Origin: QKTW01 sp052161885
Lineage (GTDB): Bacteria > Bacteroidota > Bacteroidia > Chitinophagales > Chitinophagaceae
Assembly: GCA_052161885.1 (NCBI GenBank)
Contig: CP197396.1
Coordinates: 2,914,001 to 2,978,000 of the forward strand
Length of the DNA stretch: 64,000 nucleotides
Reading direction: 5' to 3'
In this document: piece after piece, positions 59,219-64,000 of the stretch
How positions within the stretch are numbered: position 1 is the first letter of the stretch
Layout of the letters: every line of letters begins with the position of its first letter
Program-made: the position numbers and the translations under genes
Notes under the pieces: generated by a model
The model's input: the letters and a program-made list of their open reading frames with translations, nothing else
What the model was told of the DNA's origin: nothing
The model's database searches: none

Positions 59219-60361
59219 ATGTCAGAACAAACACAACGTTTAAAAATCGGGGAAGGAAAGATCAGCGGATATTCTTCTATTTTCTTGGGGATATTGTCTT
59301 TTCTGGGAGTTGTCTGTTTCCAGTATCCCGAATGGTTTACCACGCCCGAATTCAGAAATGTATATACCGGTGAGTCCATGAAAATACTGCTCATCTCTGC
59401 TATCATTGCCTCCTTCTTCTTTGCCGTGCTCAGCTTCATGCTCAGCAGGCAAAAGAAATGGGCACTGATCGGTATTCTTATTTCTGTTGCCTCCATTGTC
59501 ATTGGCGGATTTCGTGTACAGGGCCGGTCTGTAGAAAAAACAAGCTGGCACCTGGGGCTCGACTGGCTGTTGCTGGACCTGCTGCTCATGGCAGTCATCT
59601 TTGTACCGATAGAAATGGTATTGCCCAAAAACCGAAATCAGAGTCGCTTTCACGAAGAGTGGAGAACAGACCTGATGTACTTTGTCGTGAGCCACCTGTT
59701 TGTGCAGTTCTTTGGAGTGATCACACAAAAGCCTGCCACACTATTCTTTGGCTGGATGGGACTTTCCGGCCTGCATCAATGGGTGCAGAGCCTGCCTTTT
59801 GTTGTGGAGCTGCTGTTTGCCTTTGTGGTAACCGACCTGTTTCAATACTGGGCGCACCGCTTTTTTCACAGCCACACCTACTTATGGCGTTTCCATTCAG
59901 TACACCATTCCACCAAAAACATGGACTGGCTTGCAGGGTCGCGCACACACTTTGTTGACATCTTTGTTACCCGGTCTATGACCTTTATACCATTGTATGT
60001 TTTCGGCTTTTCAGAAATAACGTTTAATACCTATATTATTTTCATGGCCATTCATGCAGTGCTGATACATGCCAATACGAGGATCAACTTCGGTGTGCTT
60101 AAGTACATTATTGCCACACCGCAATACCATCACTGGCACCATTGCGAAGACCCCGCTCATTATGGCAAGAATTTCGCCACCATTTTTCCTTTTATAGACA
60201 GGATATTCGGCACTTATTATCTACCGGGCAATACCTGGCCTGCCGGTACCGGGCTGCACGAAGCCAATTTCCCGAAAGGATATGTAAAGCAGCTTGTTTA
60301 TCCGTTTACCAAAAGTCCGTTTGATAAAGATCTGAACATGGAAGATCCCACTCAGCGATAA
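59219..60361 (+). CDS. Sterol desaturase / fatty acid hydroxylase family membrane enzyme
   Basis: A 380-residue membrane di-iron protein. Three N-terminal helices (about 15-37, 55-75 and 82-102) and two or three more (about 150-165, 190-215 and 260-285) surround the histidine boxes HRFFHSH (from about 216), HSVHHS (about 227-232) and HHWHH (about 303-307), the conserved cluster of this family. Members hydroxylate or desaturate lipids such as sterols, carotenoids, alkylglycerols or ornithine lipids. The substrate is unknown; an ornithine/sulfonolipid hydroxylase would fit a Bacteroidota member. It follows the arginase-fold gene and ends at a terminator. Confidence 0.85.
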   Translation: MSEQTQRLKIGEGKISGYSSIFLGILSFLGVVCFQYPEWFTTPEFRNVYTGESMKILLISAIIASFFFAVLSFMLSRQKKWALIGILISVASIVIGGFRVQGRSVEKTSWHLGLDWLLLDLLLMAVIFVPIEMVLPKNRNQSRFHEEWRTDLMYFVVSHLFVQFFGVITQKPATLFFGWMGLSGLHQWVQSLPFVVELLFAFVVTDLFQYWAHRFFHSHTYLWRFHSVHHSTKNMDWLAGSRTHFVDIFVTRSMTFIPLYVFGFSEITFNTYIIFMAIHAVLIHANTRINFGVLKYIIATPQYHHWHHCEDPAHYGKNFATIFPFIDRIFGTYYLPGNTWPAGTGLHEANFPKGYVKQLVYPFTKSPFDKDLNMEDPTQR

Positions 60362-60382
60362 TACCCGGAACTATTTTATAAC

Positions 60383-60408
60383 GGCCACCCTATCGGTGGC
60401 CATTTTTA
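60383..60408 (+). terminator. Terminator of the sterol-desaturase family gene
   Basis: Stem GGCCACC / GGTGGCC with a 5-nt loop, followed by ATTTTTAT. Confidence 0.88.
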
Positions 60409-60505
60409 TGCTTATATCCTTTGTTAAAATAATGTTCTGTTTATGTACATAAGTTAGTTCTTTCAATAAGTTTTAGTTGCTTTGTATTACAAAGTGCTTT
60501 TAAAA

Positions 60506-60868
60506 ATGAAAAATCTGAAACAGATGACACTCAGGTCACGGGCCGGCAGCCTGCGTTACGCGTTTGCCGGAATAAGTTATCTGCTTAAAAAAGAACCAAA
60601 CATGCGTATTCATGCATTGGCGTCCCTGTTGGTGATCGTTGCCGGTATATGCCGTCATATAACTACCGGTCAATGGACTTCTATAGTGTTGTGTATTGCA
60701 CTGGTATGGTTTGCAGAGGCTGTAAATACTGCACTGGAACTGACTTGCGACCTGTATACCGAAAACAGATATCATCCGCTGGTAAAGAACATAAAAGACA
60801 TTGCTGCCGGTGCGGTACTTATACTTTCGGTGGGTAGCGTAGCCGTTGCTTTATTCATTTTCCTTTAA
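60506..60868 (+). CDS. dgkA: Diacylglycerol/undecaprenol kinase (DgkA family)
   Basis: ATG 60506 gives 120 residues (the frame extends 8 codons upstream to a TTG). Three predicted membrane helices and the family motif EAVNTALELTCDLYTENRYHPLVKNIKDIAAGAV (split here over the catalytic Glu and Asp region, about 73-107) identify the small prokaryotic kinase. In Gram-positive relatives the substrate is undecaprenol, in E. coli diacylglycerol; for Bacteroidota I leave this open. The next gene starts 10 bases downstream, so the two are co-transcribed. Confidence 0.88.
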   Translation: MKNLKQMTLRSRAGSLRYAFAGISYLLKKEPNMRIHALASLLVIVAGICRHITTGQWTSIVLCIALVWFAEAVNTALELTCDLYTENRYHPLVKNIKDIAAGAVLILSVGSVAVALFIFL

Positions 60869-60878
60869 AACCGTTTTT

Positions 60879-61514
60879 ATGAACCTGCATATCAAAAGAT
60901 TAGCGCCGTTTATCTGTTTTACCATGATACTGATAGTACTGCGTATGTATCTCACCCAATCTTTTTCTTACACATTTCTTGTATGGAACCAGTTCCTGGC
61001 AATACTGCCGTTGTATTTTTCAGTAAAACTGGCAACCAGTAAAACGCAAGCCGGCACATTTACCTGGGCCGTATTGTGGCTACTATTCTTCCCTAATGCA
61101 CTGTACCTTGTCACCGACCTTATACACCTGCATCCGCATACCAGCCCACCTATGTGGCTCGATCTGATCATCCTGTTTTCTGCCGCACTGAATGGCATCA
61201 TAGCAGGTTTTATTTCTGTCCACAACGTAGAAAAACGGTTGTCATCCTCATTCAGCAAGCCATTTGTGCGCGCTATTATCTTCTGTATTATGTTGCTGGC
61301 CGGCTTCGGGGTATATCTTGGGCGTTTTCAGCGCTGGAACAGCTGGGATGTTATTGCACGGCCGTTTTCACTTACCACAGACATTGCCCGGCATGTCATA
61401 CACCCGTTCCGGTATGCAGAGGGCTGGGTGCTTACAGGTATTTTTGCGGTATGGATGTACTTACTGTATCAATACCTGAAACACTACAAACTTACTTCAG
61501 GTTCAAAGGATTAA
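60879..61514 (+). CDS. DUF1361 membrane protein
   Basis: ATG 60879 gives 211 residues with about six membrane helices. WAVLWLLFFPNALYLVTDLIHL and GVYLGRFQRWNSWDVIARP are the DUF1361 signatures. The family has no known function. The frame extends 11 codons upstream into dgkA, but the ATG 10 bases after the dgkA stop is the natural start. It probably forms an operon with dgkA. The stop is followed by about 95 bases before hflX, with no clear terminator. Confidence 0.85.
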   Translation: MNLHIKRLAPFICFTMILIVLRMYLTQSFSYTFLVWNQFLAILPLYFSVKLATSKTQAGTFTWAVLWLLFFPNALYLVTDLIHLHPHTSPPMWLDLIILFSAALNGIIAGFISVHNVEKRLSSSFSKPFVRAIIFCIMLLAGFGVYLGRFQRWNSWDVIARPFSLTTDIARHVIHPFRYAEGWVLTGIFAVWMYLLYQYLKHYKLTSGSKD

Positions 61515-61608
61515 ATAATCAGAGCGTTATTTCAGAAACCTTTGCGAACTTTACCCGCTGAACGGTACAATACCGGCAGCCACAAATAATTTAAAATACA
61601 GAAGAGGA

Positions 61609-62796
61609 TTGTTAGAAAATAAAAATATAATCCAGCAGGAAGAGCGTGCAGTGCTCGTAGGGCTGGTATATAAGACACAGACAGAAACACAGCTGAAGGA
61701 ATACCTGCTGGAACTGGCCTTCCTGGCCGAGACCGCCGGTGCCACTACAGAGAAAAGCTTTATCCAGAAACTGCCGCACCCGGACAGCCGCACTTTTGTG
61801 GGTAAGGGTAAGCTGGAAGAGATACGTGAATATGTAAAGGCAAAAGGAATAAACCTGGTCATTTTTGATGATGAGCTTACCGGCTCGCAGATCATCAATA
61901 TTGAGAAAGCGCTTGGTACCAAAACTATTGACCGCAGTGATCTTATCCTCGACATCTTTGCACGCCGCGCCAAAACAGCACAGGCCAAAGTACAGGTAGA
62001 ACTGGCGCAATACCAGTACCTGCTGCCCCGCCTGAAGGGTATGTGGCAGCACCTGGAACGCCAGGGTGGCGGTATCGGGTCAAGAGGCCCGGGTGAAACC
62101 GAAATTGAAACGGATCGCCGTATTGTAAAGGATAAAATTGCCCTGCTGCGCAAAAGGCTGGCAGAAATAGATAAACAGGCTTTTACTCAGCGCAAGGAAC
62201 GTGAAACATACATCCGTGTGGCGCTGGTAGGCTATACCAACGTAGGGAAAAGCACCATTATGACCCTGCTCAGCAAATCGGACGTATTTGCAGAGAACAA
62301 ACTTTTTGCAACCCTAGATACTACTACACGCAAAGTAGTGTATGAGCAGACGCCGTTCCTGCTCAGCGATACGGTTGGTTTTATCCGCAAACTGCCCCAT
62401 CACCTGGTAGAAAGCTTTAAAAGTACGCTTGACGAGGTGCGCGAAGCAGACTGCCTGCTCCATGTTGTGGATATCTCTCACCCTGCTTACGAAGACCAGA
62501 TGGGCGTGGTAAATAAGACACTGCAGGAGATAGGGGCCTTTGATAAACCAGTGCTTACCATCTTCAATAAAATGGATCTTTACGAAGAGCGCACCTTTGA
62601 TCCGTGGCTGGATGAAGAGGTCAAGAAAGACTTGCTGGATCAGCTGCAACGCAGATGGGCAGCGGAAACCGGCGGATCATGCATATTCATTTCTGCTACA
62701 GAAAGAAGGAATATAGACGGGCTTCGCCAAACGATCCTGGATAAAGTAAAAGCGCTTTACGAAGAACGCTACCCATATCTTACCAATTTTTACTGA
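61609..62796 (+). CDS. hflX: GTPase HflX
   Basis: A 395-residue ribosome-associated GTPase that can split or rescue stalled 70S ribosomes. The N-terminal HflX domain has FIQKLPHPDSRTFVGKGKLEEI and LILDIFARRAKTAQAKVQVELAQYQYLLPRLKGMW with the glycine-rich GGGIGSRGPGE (about 155-165); the G domain starts with GYTNVGKST (about 207-215), DTVGFI as G3 and NKMD as G4. No ATG precedes it in frame, so translation most likely starts at TTG 61609. Length is normal. Confidence 0.93.
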   Translation: MLENKNIIQQEERAVLVGLVYKTQTETQLKEYLLELAFLAETAGATTEKSFIQKLPHPDSRTFVGKGKLEEIREYVKAKGINLVIFDDELTGSQIINIEKALGTKTIDRSDLILDIFARRAKTAQAKVQVELAQYQYLLPRLKGMWQHLERQGGGIGSRGPGETEIETDRRIVKDKIALLRKRLAEIDKQAFTQRKERETYIRVALVGYTNVGKSTIMTLLSKSDVFAENKLFATLDTTTRKVVYEQTPFLLSDTVGFIRKLPHHLVESFKSTLDEVREADCLLHVVDISHPAYEDQMGVVNKTLQEIGAFDKPVLTIFNKMDLYEERTFDPWLDEEVKKDLLDQLQRRWAAETGGSCIFISATERRNIDGLRQTILDKVKALYEERYPYLTNFY

Positions 62797-62940
62797 TGAC
62801 GGAACGGGGTTATTTTACCAATAAGGAAAAGATAATTACTTGTTAATAGCCCCACATATTATTTATTACTATTGCTTCTGGCCAAAAATTAACTTAACTT
62901 TTCAAAACATTTTTTTTCGATAACGTTAAAAGGGTCAACC

Positions 62941-63189
62941 ATGAAGCACCACTCACGCGAATTGCTGGTCACCACGAAAGTAGCACAGAACTGGCAGGAT
63001 GATTTTGATCAACAGGTTGATGGGCTGATGTCACTGATCAGCAAAGTAGATAATGACGCTAATGTGCAGAATGCTGCAGAGTTAATGGACGTTTATCATA
63101 ATACAACTACCGACCGCCCCAAGAAAGCAGGTAAAAAAACAAAAGCAGGCACCGAACGGCCTTTTGAATTTGTTGTATTCCGGAATTAA
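62941..63189 (+). CDS. Small orphan protein (82 aa)
   Basis: An 82-residue protein without signal or membrane segment. The first 55 residues are acidic-to-neutral and helical (NWQDDFDQQVDGLMSLISKVDNDANVQNAAELMDVYHN), and the C-terminal part is strongly basic (DRPKKAGKKTKAG) before a final hydrophobic FEFVVFRN. A TAACTTTT promoter-like site (7 of 8) lies near 62892. The stop overlaps by 4 bases that of the convergent DUF2461 gene. No family recognised; the basic tail could contact nucleic acid or acidic polymers, but this is only a composition-based guess. Confidence 0.6.
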   Translation: MKHHSRELLVTTKVAQNWQDDFDQQVDGLMSLISKVDNDANVQNAAELMDVYHNTTTDRPKKAGKKTKAGTERPFEFVVFRN

Positions 63190-63842
63190 TCCACAGATCG
63201 GTTTAAAAAATCAATAAAAGGTTTCATAGCAGCAAAAACATCTACACATTTTTCTTCAAACGCCTTATTCACTACCTCTTTATCGGTCAGCTCATGCCCG
63301 ACGGTAAAGCTTTTGTACTTCAGGTAATCTATCGCCGGATTATCTGCGGTGTAGCCTTGCGGTAACGTTTTCAGCTGCTCACCGTTTATCTCTTTGAACA
63401 GCTTTTTAAATTTCTTTTCCCCGATTATACTTTTGAATTCGTCAAAATTATAATCGATCTCCTGGCGTACCGCCTTCAGCAACGGACCTTCCGGCATCCA
63501 GAGGCCGCCGCCTATAAAGCTTTTGCCCGGCTCCAGGTGCAGATAATAACCGGCACCGGGATATTTGCGCCCGCCACGGCTGAAGAATGCACCAAAGTGA
63601 GCCTTATACGGTGTTTTGTCCTTACCGAAACGCACATCCCTGAAGATGCGGAAGATCATATCCTTTGCTTTTTGCCCTTCCAGCGCCGGTTCCAGCGGAG
63701 TCATCTTCACGATAAGATTGGTGACAAGCACCTCATAGTCTGCTTTTGCAGCTTCATATCGTTTCCGTTGCGCATCAAACCAGGGCTTATTATTATTTAC
63801 AGCTAGTTCTTCCAGGAAACCGAGCGTAGCAGCCTGTATCAT
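63186..63842 (-). CDS. DUF2461 family protein
   Basis: A 218-residue cytoplasmic protein. ATG 63842 (MIQAATLGFLEELAVNNNKPWFDAQRKRYE) is chosen; the track could extend 9 codons to 63869 without support. LGFLEELAVNNNKPWFDAQRKRYE, FRIFRDVRFGKDKTPYKAHFGAFFSRGG and GYYLHLEPGKSFIGGGLWMPEGPLLKAVRQEI are the standard DUF2461 motifs, a family widespread in bacteria and fungi with unknown function. It overlaps its convergent neighbour by 4 bases. No perfect promoter element was seen upstream. Confidence 0.88.
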   Translation of the reverse strand: MIQAATLGFLEELAVNNNKPWFDAQRKRYEAAKADYEVLVTNLIVKMTPLEPALEGQKAKDMIFRIFRDVRFGKDKTPYKAHFGAFFSRGGRKYPGAGYYLHLEPGKSFIGGGLWMPEGPLLKAVRQEIDYNFDEFKSIIGEKKFKKLFKEINGEQLKTLPQGYTADNPAIDYLKYKSFTVGHELTDKEVVNKAFEEKCVDVFAAMKPFIDFLNRSVD

Positions 63843-63935
63843 AAATATGTTAAGCTTTTGAGAAAACAATGATTATTTCTGCGAATATAGGATATACCGC
63901 TTTTGCATAATTCTTCGTCACTGACCTTATTTTAA

Positions 63936-63943
63936 TATCTTTG
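63936..63943 (+). promoter_or_regulatory. TAnnTTTG promoter element near the right end
   Basis: TATCTTTG, 36 bases before the ATG at 63980; a small hairpin CCGGTA-ctccg-TACCGG (63950-63966) lies in the leader. Confidence 0.5.
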
Positions 63944-63979
63944 GGCGCTCCGGTACTCCGTACCGGCATAAAAATTTAC

Positions 63980-64000
63980 ATGATAATGAAGCGTCTGGCA
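63980..64000 (+). CDS. Start of a gene cut by the window end
   Basis: Only seven codons (MIMKRLA) are visible after a good promoter element and a leader hairpin. Either this ATG or the one two codons later may be used. Product cannot be told. Confidence 0.4.

Noticed and set aside
1..64000. tRNA or rRNA genes
   Set aside because: No clover-leaf-like segment with a T-loop GGTTCGA-type sequence was noticed in the spacers, and no rRNA sequence; a tRNAscan run would be decisive.

Overview
The window is a chromosomal segment of a Bacteroidota bacterium, most likely a Chitinophagaceae-like lineage (an inference from gene content; no phylogeny could be run). Supporting evidence is the type IX secretion and gliding core gldK-gldL-gldM-gldN with porT, the families DUF4271, DUF3098 and DUF1361, a fused E1 alpha/beta 2-oxoacid dehydrogenase, many lipoproteins, signal peptides that almost always cleave just before Gln, and TAnnTTTG promoter elements just upstream of many start codons. 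I see no prophage, transposase, CRISPR array, rRNA or tRNA. The two ends cut a murF gene on the left and the first codons of an unidentified gene on the right.

Layout. 1-9.7 kb: murF (partial), zapA, lspA with a glutaminyl-cyclase-like lipoprotein, an Omp28-type lipoprotein, rbfA with a LolC/E-type permease, argS and an unknown lipoprotein. 9.9-19 kb: dnaK, menG, engB, an unknown lipoprotein, fused E1 and a second Hsp70 (hscA-like), followed by a repeat-rich gap. 19-30 kb: an outer-membrane barrel protein, a metallophosphoesterase-glycosyltransferase pair, an enoyl-CoA hydratase family gene, pyrG, a 2OG oxygenase, a secreted protein and smc. 30-34.4 kb is the most repeat-rich part: a MITE-like inverted repeat, an XRE regulator, a 21-bp tandem array and an ABC-F gene (uup-like). 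34.4-42.7 kb: patatin, porT, a DUF445 gene and the gldKLMN operon. 42.8-50.9 kb: a DUF255 thioredoxin-fold protein, hemD-DUF4271-secreted protein-Omp85 on one strand, hemW, and a small DGTPD-repeat protein. 51-54 kb: a BlaI/BlaR1-like pair with a detached secreted copy of the sensor domain. 54-64 kb: fabG, fabH, a lipoprotein, DUF3098-ftsX, an arginase-fold protein with a degraded metal site, a sterol-desaturase family enzyme, dgkA-like, DUF1361, hflX, an 82-residue orphan and a DUF2461 gene.

How it fits together. Most genes are envelope or housekeeping functions. lspA, the cyclase-like lipoprotein, gldKLMN, porT, the Omp85 protein and the secreted proteins all concern export across the envelope. 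The most unusual items are (1) the BlaI/M56 operon with overlapping promoter-operators and a duplicated sensor domain, (2) a 131-nt multi-branched palindromic element at 18.9-19.05 kb, (3) the 21-bp tandem array upstream of an XRE regulator, (4) several families of dispersed intergenic repeats, and (5) an arginase-family protein that looks catalytically altered.
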